Below are positions 1 to 8,740 of a DNA stretch of 13,181 nt, piece after piece. Below the pieces are notes generated by a model. It did no database searches and was not told the origin of the DNA. It saw only the letters and a list, made by a program, of their open reading frames with translations. Both the position numbers and the translations under genes were made by a program. This DNA comes from an uncultured Saprospiraceae bacterium (GTDB taxonomy: Bacteria; Bacteroidota; Bacteroidia; Chitinophagales; Saprospiraceae): positions 1 to 13,181 of the forward strand of contig CALLAG010000023.1 of the NCBI GenBank assembly GCA_938002705.1. The letters run 5' to 3'. Each line of letters begins with the position of its first letter. The stretch's first letter is position 1.

Positions 1-195
1 ATCATAGCCTAAGGTGACTGCCTCAGCGGCTAACTCTGTAGCGTGATTTTTGCGCTCAGTATAGATACACTCGTAGTCAAACTGGCTATGATCTAGATGA
101 TCATGGATGATCTTTTCTTTATTCTCAGACCTATTAGCACCCGATACGGGATTGATAATAAATCGGATTTTCTTTTTTTGTTCCATGTTAACCAT
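1..195 (-). CDS. Diacylglycerol kinase family lipid kinase, N-terminal fragment (runs off left edge)
   Basis: Sixty-five codons of a minus-strand gene whose remainder lies outside the window. The protein begins with a short basic stretch followed by a beta-strand and the segment FIINPVSGANRS, which matches the N-terminal nucleotide-binding motif (NPxSG) of the DAGK catalytic domain found in YegS, BmrU and DgkB-type lipid kinases. These enzymes phosphorylate diacylglycerol or related lipids at the cytoplasmic face of the membrane. A second family-like patch, YTERKNHATELAAEA, corresponds to the usual 'yTeragdAtelA' segment that follows the first helix. Two in-frame ATGs exist, at 195 and 186. 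The inner one gives MEQKKK and a family-like N-terminus, so the true start may be 186. No Shine-Dalgarno sequence is visible. The gene lies 230 bp downstream of the haloperoxidase-like gene on the same strand, with a possible terminator between. Substrate cannot be told from this fragment. Confidence 0.85.
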   Translation of the reverse strand, partial: MVNMEQKKKIRFIINPVSGANRSENKEKIIHDHLDHSQFDYECIYTERKNHATELAAEAVTLGYD

Positions 196-355
196 TTAAG
201 GTTGAAAACTTCACTTATTTTTTTGATAGAAAATACCAATCTCTTCGTTCAAAATACTCACTCAAGCCATAGCCAATATTATTTTATTCGCATTGATATG
301 GAAATTCTCTTTTTCAAAACCTATTGAAAACATTATAAATGGTCTAAAATGAAGA

Positions 356-387
356 ATTCCCTAAACTCTGTAACAAGCTTAGGGAAT
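356..387 (-). terminator. Possible terminator hairpin after the haloperoxidase-like gene
   Basis: A perfect 9-bp inverted repeat, ATTCCCTAA at 356-364 and TTAGGGAAT at 379-387, with a 14-nt loop, lies 39 bp past the stop codon of the 426-3323 gene when read on the minus strand. The stretch that follows is only moderately T-rich (TTCTTCATTTTA), so it is not a classical intrinsic terminator. It could instead be a 3'-end stabilising hairpin. Confidence 0.4.
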
Positions 388-425
388 CCAAATATACTAT
401 AGTCTTTGTATTGAGTCTTCTCAAT

Positions 426-3323
426 CTATATTTTCATTATTTTCTCTGTGTACAATTCTTCATTATCACTATCTAGTACCTGCATGTAATAGACTCCTGT
501 AGGCATATCTGTAAGATCAAAAAAGAAAACATTATCGTCGATGACACCTCTCTTAATAGCTACTACCTTGCCTATTCTGTCTATGATACGTGCTGTCACT
601 TCTTGATCAAAATCAAGATGTACTTCTATTCTATCTGAAAAAGGATTAGGGAATACTTTTGACTCTTTGTAGAGGTCTAGTCCCGTACAATCTTCATCTA
701 TACCATTATCTGCAACTTCAGCCACTGATGGATTGATATTACTATCATTATCATTACAGTCATCAGCATTGACAACAAAGCCTGCAGGTGGTACTGTGAT
801 ACATGTATCAGCGAATATATTACGATCACCAAAGCCATCATTATCAAAATCGAAATAATATCTCGTTACAGTAAGGCCCTCGTCAGCAAGACCATCACAG
901 TTATTATCGATACCATCACATATTTCTGTTCTTGTAGGATTAATATCTGATACATTATCATTACAGTCATCAGCATTGGCAACAAAGCCTGCAGGTGGTA
1001 CGCCTATACAAGTATCTGCGACAACATTGATATCACCAAATCCATCATTATCAAAATCGAAATAATATCTGTTCTTAGGTAATCCCTCATCTGCACGTCC
1101 ATCGCAGTTGTTATCTATCGCATCACATATCTCAGGAATATTAGGGTTGATAGTCCCTACTCCATCATTACAGTCCATAGGATTATCCACATACTGAGCT
1201 GGCGGAGAAGATAAGCATGTATCGAGTGGAAACGCCAAATCTCCAAATCCATCATTATCTGCATCAAGATAGTATGTGGTCACTGGAAGGTCATTATCTA
1301 TACCGCCTACACAATCGTTATCTATTCCGTCACATACTTCTGACATAGAAGGATTAATCATAGGGTCATTATCGTTACAATCTTGATAGTTATAGAACCC
1401 GTCGTTATCTACATCTACGAAGAAGAAGGTTTCTGCCTTGGCGATTACATCTTCAGCTACAGCTATACCTATTTTTCTGCCCGGAATATCATCTGCTGGT
1501 GGGTGTATACCTCCCCATATTCTACTAAGACTGCACTGATCTGATGCATCTCTATAGGTTGCCCATTGTAACTCTACAGTCTCAGATGGACCATCTTCGA
1601 ATACTAAGAATTCATTTCTTGGACATTCGAATACGCCCATACCACCGGGAAAATATTCATCACCAGTAAGATATGTCAATACCTCTGCTGCTGCTCGTGA
1701 GTAAGTTGAGTGACCAGATACATATCCTGCAAATGGAGGTGTCACAAATGATGGTCTCTGATATGGCCACCATTCTTCTGCCAGTATCCAGTCTACACCT
1801 GCTACATCAGTCTCAGGTTCTATGATATAATCAGGACCTTTCCATGTATAGAGTTTTATCTTTCCGATGTGCTCACCATTATCTCCCGCTAGCGGATCAC
1901 CGTCCTCTACAAGGGCTATGTAGTTATCTATGAGAGGGATACCTGCGACATCATAACTTGGTAGAGACGGATCAGAACTCTGACCTTGCTCTGCCATATA
2001 CCTTATCGCCGACACAGGTCTGAGATAGTCATACCATCCCTTAACACCCCAGGCAGAAATAGCACAGTCATGCATAGCTCCACCTAACATGAAGTAACCT
2101 TTTATCACCCACTCTAGCTCGTCTATATCTTCTCCTTGTCCTCTATACTTTCTTGTAGATTGAGGATGATCATTGACCTCATTAATCAATGTAAACCAGT
2201 GTCCTGGTGGCGTCTCAGAGTCAGGACCATCAGCCCAGAATTCTGCTAATATTCTTGCATAATCTCCTCGCCTAACCATCTGAGGCTCATAGGCTTGTCC
2301 TGTCACAGGATTAGTCGTTCTCCCTTGGCTTATATCTCCTCCTTGTATCAAGTCATAGAATGCTGGAAAATCAGCTATATCATCAGGAAGATCCGGTATG
2401 TTACCTATACTTCTGGGTGAGATATCTATCATCGTAGGATCATTAGGATCAAGGTGAGCTCCCCACACTGATACTAATGCGAATCCCCACTTGTATGCCT
2501 GTGAGTCAGCATCATTCTGCGTAGTCGACAGGTATGGTGGTGGACCTGGATCGTGATACACATAGTAATCGAATGCATCTCTATTATAGATTGTAAGGTC
2601 TTCTTCTTTTAGTGCAAATGGCTCTACCTGCCCCCACTCAGCTCCTAAGAACTCAGGTGTATTAAATGGTTGCGGATTTCCCGCTTGATCTATGAATACA
2701 TCTAATGTCAATGGCTGCCATCGATTAGGGTCATTCACACCAGAAGAACCTGAAAATTCCATCACTAGTGGATCATTGATAGGTCTGTAGACTCTATTCG
2801 CATAGTTGATTTGTTGCCATGATCTATCTTGAAATCCAAACTGGATGATCTGCTCTGCGACATAATTACCTAAGGCTGCTGGATCTCCAGAAGAATAATC
2901 TGTACTTCTATTACTTATGCTATAGCCGAGCTCTCCCATAAGGTTATTCACCCTTGATATGATTAATCCCCTACCCGGAGAACCACTGAATCTATTAAGT
3001 ATCAATCTATAGGTGGCATAACTAATTGCCTCTTCTATATCTGCTTGCTTATCAGTCGAGGGTGGTATGCCATCGAATGTAGATGTAAATTCTCCTACTT
3101 CCTTACCCAAGAAAAAAGGTTCTGCTATATCGTCATACACGGCCCATATGTCGTACATAGCCATTGATGTATGCCATAGATTACGTGCATGCACGGTAGG
3201 TCTAGCAAAATCATTTCTGATACTGAATAGTATCTCTTCATTCCACTTTCTTGCTATCGTCTCTTGTGAGGACAAGCTTAACGCAAAGGAAAACAATAAT
3301 AGTAGTGTAAATATTTTTTTCAT
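426..3323 (-). CDS. Secreted vanadium-dependent haloperoxidase / PAP2-family enzyme with MopE-like repeats and T9SS sorting domain
   Basis: A 965-residue exported protein. Residues 1-20 form a Sec signal peptide. The enzymatic part (about 21-632) contains the full vanadium haloperoxidase/acid phosphatase signature: K428-x6-RP (435-436), SGH at 536-538, and SR-x5-H-xxx-D from S600 to D611, with H607 as the predicted vanadate- or phosphate-linking histidine and H538 as the acid-base histidine. The flanks HDCAISAW and RPVSAIRY resemble bacterial vanadium haloperoxidase-like proteins. The gaps between motifs (about 99 and 61 residues) exceed the classical PAP2 consensus. Residues 634-884 are four MopE-like repeats. 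Residues from about 889 (VFPNPFSDRIE) to the end (YTEKIMKI) form a type A T9SS sorting domain, so the mature protein should be exported across the outer membrane and probably surface-anchored. Whether it oxidises halides or hydrolyses phosphoesters cannot be decided from sequence. The first ATG directly precedes the signal peptide. Confidence 0.9.
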   Translation of the reverse strand: MKKIFTLLLLFSFALSLSSQETIARKWNEEILFSIRNDFARPTVHARNLWHTSMAMYDIWAVYDDIAEPFFLGKEVGEFTSTFDGIPPSTDKQADIEEAISYATYRLILNRFSGSPGRGLIISRVNNLMGELGYSISNRSTDYSSGDPAALGNYVAEQIIQFGFQDRSWQQINYANRVYRPINDPLVMEFSGSSGVNDPNRWQPLTLDVFIDQAGNPQPFNTPEFLGAEWGQVEPFALKEEDLTIYNRDAFDYYVYHDPGPPPYLSTTQNDADSQAYKWGFALVSVWGAHLDPNDPTMIDISPRSIGNIPDLPDDIADFPAFYDLIQGGDISQGRTTNPVTGQAYEPQMVRRGDYARILAEFWADGPDSETPPGHWFTLINEVNDHPQSTRKYRGQGEDIDELEWVIKGYFMLGGAMHDCAISAWGVKGWYDYLRPVSAIRYMAEQGQSSDPSLPSYDVAGIPLIDNYIALVEDGDPLAGDNGEHIGKIKLYTWKGPDYIIEPETDVAGVDWILAEEWWPYQRPSFVTPPFAGYVSGHSTYSRAAAEVLTYLTGDEYFPGGMGVFECPRNEFLVFEDGPSETVELQWATYRDASDQCSLSRIWGGIHPPADDIPGRKIGIAVAEDVIAKAETFFFVDVDNDGFYNYQDCNDNDPMINPSMSEVCDGIDNDCVGGIDNDLPVTTYYLDADNDGFGDLAFPLDTCLSSPPAQYVDNPMDCNDGVGTINPNIPEICDAIDNNCDGRADEGLPKNRYYFDFDNDGFGDINVVADTCIGVPPAGFVANADDCNDNVSDINPTRTEICDGIDNNCDGLADEGLTVTRYYFDFDNDGFGDRNIFADTCITVPPAGFVVNADDCNDNDSNINPSVAEVADNGIDEDCTGLDLYKESKVFPNPFSDRIEVHLDFDQEVTARIIDRIGKVVAIKRGVIDDNVFFFDLTDMPTGVYYMQVLDSDNEELYTEKIMKI
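672..1424 (-). repeat. Four tandem MopE-like repeats within the haloperoxidase-like gene
   Basis: The repeats cover residues about 634-680, 681-748, 749-815 and 816-884 of the encoded protein. Each has a calcium-loop-like DxDxDGFG segment, a DCND segment and, near its end, a CDxIDNxC segment, as in the putative metal-binding MopE domain family. The last copy has lost the first cysteine of that segment (VADNGIDEDC), leaving a single one. Copies 3 and 4 are nearly identical in DNA with a 207-bp period: 749-794 matches 956-1001 with one mismatch, and 835-863 matches 1042-1070 exactly. This indicates a recent internal duplication or gene conversion. Confidence 0.85.
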
Positions 3324-3512
3324 AAATCCAGATTTATCAACATAAGCAGCTAAAACACTGCAAATTAATCATGTAAAGATATAAATAATCTTAATATGTC
3401 TACAAGCTGACAATATAGTTAGTCAACTAAATTTTAAAACGATGATAAAGGGTGAAGTGTTTTTGATAATGGCTTATAAAACGCAAAATATCAGTCGAGT
3501 AGATATAAGATG

Positions 3513-6272
3513 CTACCCCCTGATAAACATAGATTTAGCACCTTTGTTGCTGGAGTCACCATTATTATTTCTGATCGCATAGATCGCAGAGCACATCAGG
3601 TATTGTCCAAGAGATTGTATCTCACTATTCTCTACAAAGTTAAGGCCATTAATTCTGGATATCCCAATATTTTGATCCAATATGTCAAATATAGAGAGTC
3701 TTAATTCTAATTTTTGATCTTGTAGTAGATACTTAGAAAGGCTGGCTTTCCAGATCGGAACAGTCGTGGCTGCTCCAAATTGTTCTTCGCTATAGAAATC
3801 TACATTAATAGATGTGCTTATAGACATCGACTTCTTGATATTATAGCTTACGTCAGCGAATAAACTTTTATTAGAAAAGTTCTGATCTCTATCACTTTGA
3901 TTAAAAGTTGTAATATTATAAGCATAGGTCCCTCCTATTTCCCAATCAAAAATCGTTTTCTTCCTATTCTCAAGTCGTGCATTGATGCTACTTGTATATC
4001 TATTTCTTGTATTTTCTACTGCATTAATGAAGACCAAGCTATTCTGATATGACAATCGTGTACCTACATTCAATCGAGTTTTGAGCAACTTAAGCGGCGT
4101 ACTGAAACTCAGATTACCTGATAGATTAAAGTCATAATCGACATTGACAGGCTGTGTTATCTGTCTAAAGTCTGCATCGATTATTGTCTGATTAGTAATA
4201 TTGTTCTTAGTGTACCTCGCATTTATAAAAGCAAAAAATGACCTAAATGAGAACTGGTCATAATTCATATAATTCAACCTCACTCTATGGGTATACTCAG
4301 GGACCAGATTCGCATTACCTACGTATACATTGATAGGATCAGAATTGTCAGGTACTGGTTGCAGCTGCGTCATCGATGGTTCATTGACACTTGTGGAGTA
4401 CCTTAGTCTGATGTTCTGAGATTGCCCCAACTCGTGTCTAAGATTTACTCTGGGGAGGAATCGGAGTATATCATTCTCTATCTGAATTCCCTCAGATATG
4501 ATGTCACCCTTGAGTACAGAATTCTGTACTGCGCCTTCTACACTGAGGCTTGACTTGTCGGTATTTAAGTGCCATATCAGAGCACCTCTATCATAGAAAT
4601 AATCCCTACGATATGCATTACTCAGATCATCATTAGTTAATGTCCCTCCCATAATCTCGTCTAGCACTTCCCTTTCTAAGTCACTATTAAAGTCTTGTCT
4701 TATATATTTTAGCTCTAAGAAAGTATTGGACTTGAGAGGCTCTACATAGGATGCTTCTATCCTATAGTTATTATCATCATCGATCTGCATCTGTAACTGT
4801 GAGAGATCTTCTATCAGCTGAGACATCTGGACATTATCGAAGAATGTATTGACAGAATTAAGCTGTCCCTCTGTATCACTGGTATTGTCATTAAGATTAG
4901 CTTGTAGTGTAAATATTCTTTTCTTGATACCTCCGAATTTCTTTCTATATGTCGCTCGACCTGAGAGATCTGTATTACTGCCTACATTACTGTACAGCTG
5001 GCTACTGCTATTCTGGATTATACCTTGATTATTACTTCTCTGAGTTAAGCCATTGTAATCAGAATTTCCATTATTGATTACAACAGAAGACCTTAACTTC
5101 AGATCTTGTGATGAATCTATTTCTATATTCACCTCAGAGATAATTCTATGATTAGTAGAACTATTATTCTCTTCTGATCCTGCACGGTCAAAGAAACTCT
5201 CACCTCTACCGAAGTTTTCTCTTATCACTAAGCTGCTCAGGTCATTAGATATATCGTTAAGGAAATAACTTACTGATACATCTACCTTAGATGAGAAATC
5301 ATGATTGATATTAAGTCCGCCAGCATTAGTGGTCACGAATCCATTACTCAGTCCATCATTAATCGACAATCCATTACTGCCTCTATTCCTGAATCCCATA
5401 CCTTGCATAAAGCTTACATAATCAGTAGAAGAGAAGCCCTGTTCGTTGATATTATTAAAGTTTCCTATAGCTGAGATCTGGGTATTCGTAGAGAATCTAT
5501 TAAGTGACAATCTTCCTTTATATCTATCATCGGTGCCATATCCAGCTTCTACATTACCGAATTGTCCCTTACGTCTATCTGCTTTAAGCTCCAGGTTAAT
5601 GGTCTTCTCACGCTCCCCATCATCCATCCCTGAGAATTCTGCGATGTCCGATTTCTTATCGAATATCTGCACCTTGTCTACCGCATCTGCTGGTAAGTTT
5701 TTAGTCGCTATCGTGGGATCATCACCAAAGAATTTTTTGCCGTCTACTGTCACACTTTGCACCTCTTCTCCCTGCGCAGTAATGGTCCCATCATTATCTA
5801 CTTCTACCCCGGGCAACTTACGCAATAAGTCTTCTACCACCTCATTAGGCTGTGTCTGGAAGGCTGCAGCATTATATTCTAATGTATCTTTTTTTACAAC
5901 CATAGGTACATGCTCTCCTTTAATCTCTACTTGCTCTAGTGCCGTATTAGATTGTATAAGCTTGATGACTCCTACATTAGACTCAAAACCATTCTTTACA
6001 GATATAGGATTAGAATATTGTTGATATCCTAAGTATGTGACTTGCATTATATAGTCAGCATAAGGTAGATCCTTAACCACAAATAAGCCCTCATTATCTG
6101 TAAGACTAAAACTCACCAATGTAGAATCAGCTTGAGAAAGCAATACCACTGTGGCGCTCATGAGTGACTCATCACCAGCTCCTACAACTTGGCCAGTGAG
6201 GTCGATCTCAGACTGAGCTACTGAACTTATAGTTATGAGTAAACTCAAAAATGAGAGGCATAAAATTTTCAT
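3513..6272 (-). CDS. Outer-membrane beta-barrel receptor, TonB-dependent receptor type (carboxypeptidase-like + plug + OMP_b-brl_3-like barrel)
   Basis: A 919-residue outer-membrane protein. Residues 1-19 are a Sec signal peptide. Residues about 25-105 form a carboxypeptidase-regulatory-like beta-sandwich (TGQVVGAGDE, VTYLGYQ). Residues about 118-230 are a TonB plug-like domain with LRKLPGVEVDNDGTI and VTVDGKKFFGDD, typical of the Bacteroidota group whose barrel belongs to the 'outer membrane beta-barrel family 3' type. The rest is asparagine- and aromatic-rich alternating beta-strand sequence consistent with a large barrel. The family imports unknown ligands, probably energised by TonB. No SusD partner is present, so a polysaccharide-utilisation role is not supported. 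The start follows the GLPGLI gene stop by 33 bp on the same strand, indicating one transcript. The C-terminus carries a short polar extension (NNNGDSSNKGAKS) after the last clear strand. Confidence 0.9.
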   Translation of the reverse strand: MKILCLSFLSLLITISSVAQSEIDLTGQVVGAGDESLMSATVVLLSQADSTLVSFSLTDNEGLFVVKDLPYADYIMQVTYLGYQQYSNPISVKNGFESNVGVIKLIQSNTALEQVEIKGEHVPMVVKKDTLEYNAAAFQTQPNEVVEDLLRKLPGVEVDNDGTITAQGEEVQSVTVDGKKFFGDDPTIATKNLPADAVDKVQIFDKKSDIAEFSGMDDGEREKTINLELKADRRKGQFGNVEAGYGTDDRYKGRLSLNRFSTNTQISAIGNFNNINEQGFSSTDYVSFMQGMGFRNRGSNGLSINDGLSNGFVTTNAGGLNINHDFSSKVDVSVSYFLNDISNDLSSLVIRENFGRGESFFDRAGSEENNSSTNHRIISEVNIEIDSSQDLKLRSSVVINNGNSDYNGLTQRSNNQGIIQNSSSQLYSNVGSNTDLSGRATYRKKFGGIKKRIFTLQANLNDNTSDTEGQLNSVNTFFDNVQMSQLIEDLSQLQMQIDDDNNYRIEASYVEPLKSNTFLELKYIRQDFNSDLEREVLDEIMGGTLTNDDLSNAYRRDYFYDRGALIWHLNTDKSSLSVEGAVQNSVLKGDIISEGIQIENDILRFLPRVNLRHELGQSQNIRLRYSTSVNEPSMTQLQPVPDNSDPINVYVGNANLVPEYTHRVRLNYMNYDQFSFRSFFAFINARYTKNNITNQTIIDADFRQITQPVNVDYDFNLSGNLSFSTPLKLLKTRLNVGTRLSYQNSLVFINAVENTRNRYTSSINARLENRKKTIFDWEIGGTYAYNITTFNQSDRDQNFSNKSLFADVSYNIKKSMSISTSINVDFYSEEQFGAATTVPIWKASLSKYLLQDQKLELRLSIFDILDQNIGISRINGLNFVENSEIQSLGQYLMCSAIYAIRNNNGDSSNKGAKSMFIRG

Positions 6273-6305
6273 AATATTAATGGTTACTGCTTAATGTTAT
6301 AATGA

Positions 6306-7076
6306 TCATCTTCCTGTCCTGTACATCCTACGACGACCGCCTTTCCCGCCATATTCTTCTTCCATTTCTTTTATCTTTTCTTCTCTCATTTTATTGAAGT
6401 CTTCTTCGGTAATTTTTTTGCCGTCAGTAGGCTTGACGATAACATCAGGTTCTAATGCCTTGAGAGAAATATCGATGGCTGTAATCTGACGTGTACCTCC
6501 ATCAAAGTCCATATGTAATATCATCCCCGGCAGTCCAAAGTAGTTATCAGGACCAGATGACACTGGTATCATAGGGGTAAACCATGCTACTATACTCTGA
6601 GTACTGTCTTGGAATGTGGCTTTCTGACATAGGTATGAGCCGACTTGTTTTTGGTCGCCAGTTATCTTCCACTTGAGTGATTCTCGACTGCCTTCTATCA
6701 GAAAGTCCTTACCGAAGAAATTTCTAAAATCAATAGATTGTCCATCAGCTATGCTGGTATAGAACTTATTATTCTCATTACGTCCAAATCTTCCTCCCCG
6801 GCGGCCTCGTCTTCCTTCTCCACGGAATTCTTGCTGCGCTTTCGCTTCTTTTTCGTCTTTGGGTTTATTGATATACAATGCTTCCTCTGAGTTAAAATAT
6901 AATATCTTCTTTGACTTACGGAATTCTGGAATTCTATCTTTCATAGCTTCCATCTCAGGTGGCAAGTTCTTATGGAGATTTCTCTTATCCTCATAGACTA
7001 TCTCTCCAGTATTATTCTGAGATATCAAGATATTGCATGATAGCGTTAATGTGATGATTAGTATTATGTACTTCAT
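6306..7076 (-). CDS. GLPGLI family secreted protein
   Basis: A protein of 256 residues if started at the ATG at 7076, which sits directly before a clean signal peptide (MKYIILIITLTLSCNILISQ). An in-frame ATG at 7145 would add 23 residues ahead of it and is disfavoured. The family motif appears as YFGLPGMIL in the second half, preceded by a typical region with KWKITGDQKQVGSYLCQKA and AWFTP. The family has no established biochemical role. In Bacteroidota, members frequently sit beside large outer-membrane barrel receptors, as here: the receptor gene begins 33 bp downstream on the same strand. Unusual features are an arginine/glycine-rich insert (EGRRGRRGGRFGR) and an acidic-then-basic tail ending GGKGGRRRMYR. 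Likely a periplasmic or envelope partner of the receptor, which is inference from context. Confidence 0.9.
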   Translation of the reverse strand: MKYIILIITLTLSCNILISQNNTGEIVYEDKRNLHKNLPPEMEAMKDRIPEFRKSKKILYFNSEEALYINKPKDEKEAKAQQEFRGEGRRGRRGGRFGRNENNKFYTSIADGQSIDFRNFFGKDFLIEGSRESLKWKITGDQKQVGSYLCQKATFQDSTQSIVAWFTPMIPVSSGPDNYFGLPGMILHMDFDGGTRQITAIDISLKALEPDVIVKPTDGKKITEEDFNKMREEKIKEMEEEYGGKGGRRRMYRTGR

Positions 7077-7244
7077 TATCTTATTAATTAAAAGTATGAT
7101 TCTGTCTAAACTATTGTAAGTTATATATATTCTATAACATGACATTAGACCTGACTATAGACTTAAGGTTTAATATACACGCATGACTGCGTTATTAGAT
7201 TATATAATTGAAATTATTACGCCTACAATTAAGTTAGTTATTAT
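7077..7244. promoter_or_regulatory. Divergent intergenic region between GLPGLI and cytochrome genes
   Basis: The 168 bp between the preferred GLPGLI start (minus strand) and the cytochrome start (plus strand) must contain the promoters for both directions. I found no exact TAnnTTTG element on either strand and no strong palindrome, so the promoters are inferred from gene orientation alone. The stretch just before 7245 is AT-rich and has no Shine-Dalgarno sequence. Confidence 0.4.
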
Positions 7245-8624
7245 ATGAATAAGATAATAGTCCTCGTAATACTCTCTGCGACCATATTACTCTGCATCAG
7301 AGCCACTGATGGAGATCCCAAGAAAAAATTCATAGAGCCTTCGGTACAGCGATCAGGAGATGCTGCAGCTGGATATGATTATCTCATGAATGGAGATTAC
7401 GTCAGCTCAGGGATACCCGTATCATTCTTCTCATCTAAGAGTAGTGACAGTCTCTCTATAGATCTTGGCAGAGCGATTCAGAATCATAATCTACCGCCAC
7501 AGTTTACCCATATTATAAAAGATTCTGTAGAAATGGTTGCCCCTAACTGCCTCTCATGCCATGGAGAATATCTCAATGGGGAGTACATTGTTGGCTTAGG
7601 CAATTCGACTTTTAACTATACTTATAACCTGGCTCCAGCTACTAATTTTCTTAGTATGGCTATCAAGGGTAATTACGGCGCAGATTCTGACGTATGGAAT
7701 AAATACAGCCAATTTGATAAAGCTACTAAAGCCATCAACCCCAAGTTAGTAACTGAAGTAAGAGGTGTCAATCCCGCTGATAAGTTAACAGCTGTACTCG
7801 TAGCACATAGAGACCCTGTAACATTAGAATGGCGTGATGAGGCTGCCCTTGAGATTCCGGATGTCACTATCCCTACTGACGTACCACCTTGGTGGGTCCT
7901 TAAGAAGAAGAATGCAATGTTCTACACCGCCATAGGCCGCGGTGATTTCTCTAAGTTTCTGATGGCATCATCGATCCTTACTATGAGAGATACTAGCGAA
8001 GCCAAGGTCATAGACGAACACTTCCCCGATGTCCTTGCATGGATTAATACAATAGAACCACCGAAGTATCCCAAGCCGATAGATCAAGACAGAGCAAATA
8101 AAGGCAAGGTCATATTCAATAAAAATTGTTCTGGTTGTCACGGCACCTACGGTACGGATGGGGAGTATCCTAACTTTCTTGTGTCCTTAGAAACTGTAGG
8201 AACAGATCGTGCCTTATCTGATGCATATACCAAAGGTACATATCGACCATTCATAGATTGGTATTCTGAAAGCTGGTTCTCTCAGTCTGATAATGGTGGT
8301 GAGCTAGTCATAGAAGAAGGTTATGTAGCGCAGCCATTAGATGGGATATGGGCCTCAGCGCCTTACTTACATAATGGATCAGTCCCTACTGTAGAGGCAT
8401 TACTTAACAGTAAGTTACGACCAGAATTCTGGAAGCGATCTTTTGATTCATATGATTATGACTATGATGCATTAGGCTGGAATTATACAGACTTAGAGTC
8501 CAAAGAAGATAACGAAACCTATGATACTACCATAAAGGGATATAAGAATACGGGCCACCTTTTCGGTGATAGATTATCAGATACAGATAGAATGGCTGTC
8601 ATCGAATATCTCAAAACTTTATAA
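7245..8624 (+). CDS. Exported two-haem c-type cytochrome, RoxA/di-haem peroxidase-like
   Basis: A 459-residue protein with an N-terminal hydrophobic export signal (about 1-20; the Cys at 17 lacks a small residue before it, so lipoprotein processing is unlikely). It has two covalent haem-attachment motifs: C102-LS-C105-H106 and C295-SG-C298-H299. The second is followed by the segment GIWASAPYLHNGSVPTVEAL (367-386). That segment resembles the C-terminal domain of rubber oxygenase RoxA and of uncharacterised proteins often annotated as di-haem cytochrome c peroxidase-like. RoxA itself is larger (roughly 650-690 residues), so this is a shorter relative, and rubber cleavage should not be assumed. 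The protein should act in the periplasm or envelope in electron transfer or an oxygenase/peroxidase reaction. It is transcribed divergently from the GLPGLI-receptor pair. The ATG at 7245 directly precedes the signal peptide. Confidence 0.85.
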   Translation: MNKIIVLVILSATILLCIRATDGDPKKKFIEPSVQRSGDAAAGYDYLMNGDYVSSGIPVSFFSSKSSDSLSIDLGRAIQNHNLPPQFTHIIKDSVEMVAPNCLSCHGEYLNGEYIVGLGNSTFNYTYNLAPATNFLSMAIKGNYGADSDVWNKYSQFDKATKAINPKLVTEVRGVNPADKLTAVLVAHRDPVTLEWRDEAALEIPDVTIPTDVPPWWVLKKKNAMFYTAIGRGDFSKFLMASSILTMRDTSEAKVIDEHFPDVLAWINTIEPPKYPKPIDQDRANKGKVIFNKNCSGCHGTYGTDGEYPNFLVSLETVGTDRALSDAYTKGTYRPFIDWYSESWFSQSDNGGELVIEEGYVAQPLDGIWASAPYLHNGSVPTVEALLNSKLRPEFWKRSFDSYDYDYDALGWNYTDLESKEDNETYDTTIKGYKNTGHLFGDRLSDTDRMAVIEYLKTL

Positions 8625-8699
8625 GTCAATATCCTCAAACCTGAAATATAATGGTGATGGGAATCGCATATTACCGTATTATATATTAATAATACTATT

Positions 8700-8707
8700 T
8701 ATATTTG
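8700..8707 (+). promoter_or_regulatory. Candidate Bacteroidota -7 element for the DUF2853 gene
   Basis: TATATTTG is an exact match to the Bacteroidota -7 consensus TAnnTTTG and lies 33 bp before the start codon at 8741, leaving a plausible short leader. No TTG is seen at the expected -33 position, and AT-rich DNA produces such matches by chance, so support is moderate. Confidence 0.45.
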
Positions 8708-8740
8708 TGAGAATTATTTTCCCTCACTTAAAACATTATA

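Noticed and set aside
97..327. 76-codon plus-strand reading frame
   Set aside because: It overlaps the minus-strand lipid kinase start antisense and has low-complexity content. The kinase frame is clearly the coding one.
672..1424. CRISPR-like or satellite repeats
   Set aside because: The repeats are in-frame coding MopE-like domains without spacer structure.
3416..3429. Inverted repeat TAGTT/AACTA upstream of the haloperoxidase-like gene
   Set aside because: Only five base pairs, and no promoter element was found to go with it.
5446..6024. 192-codon plus-strand frame antisense to the receptor gene
   Set aside because: Ser/Leu-rich shadow of a well-supported receptor plug and barrel region, with no recognisable domain.
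7077..7145. N-terminal extension of the GLPGLI protein from an upstream ATG
   Set aside because: The signal peptide begins at the ATG at 7076, and the extension would bury it.
8676..8695. Inverted repeat GTATTAT/ATAATAC upstream of DUF2853
   Set aside because: Seven AT-rich base pairs with a 6-nt loop in AT-rich DNA is near chance expectation.
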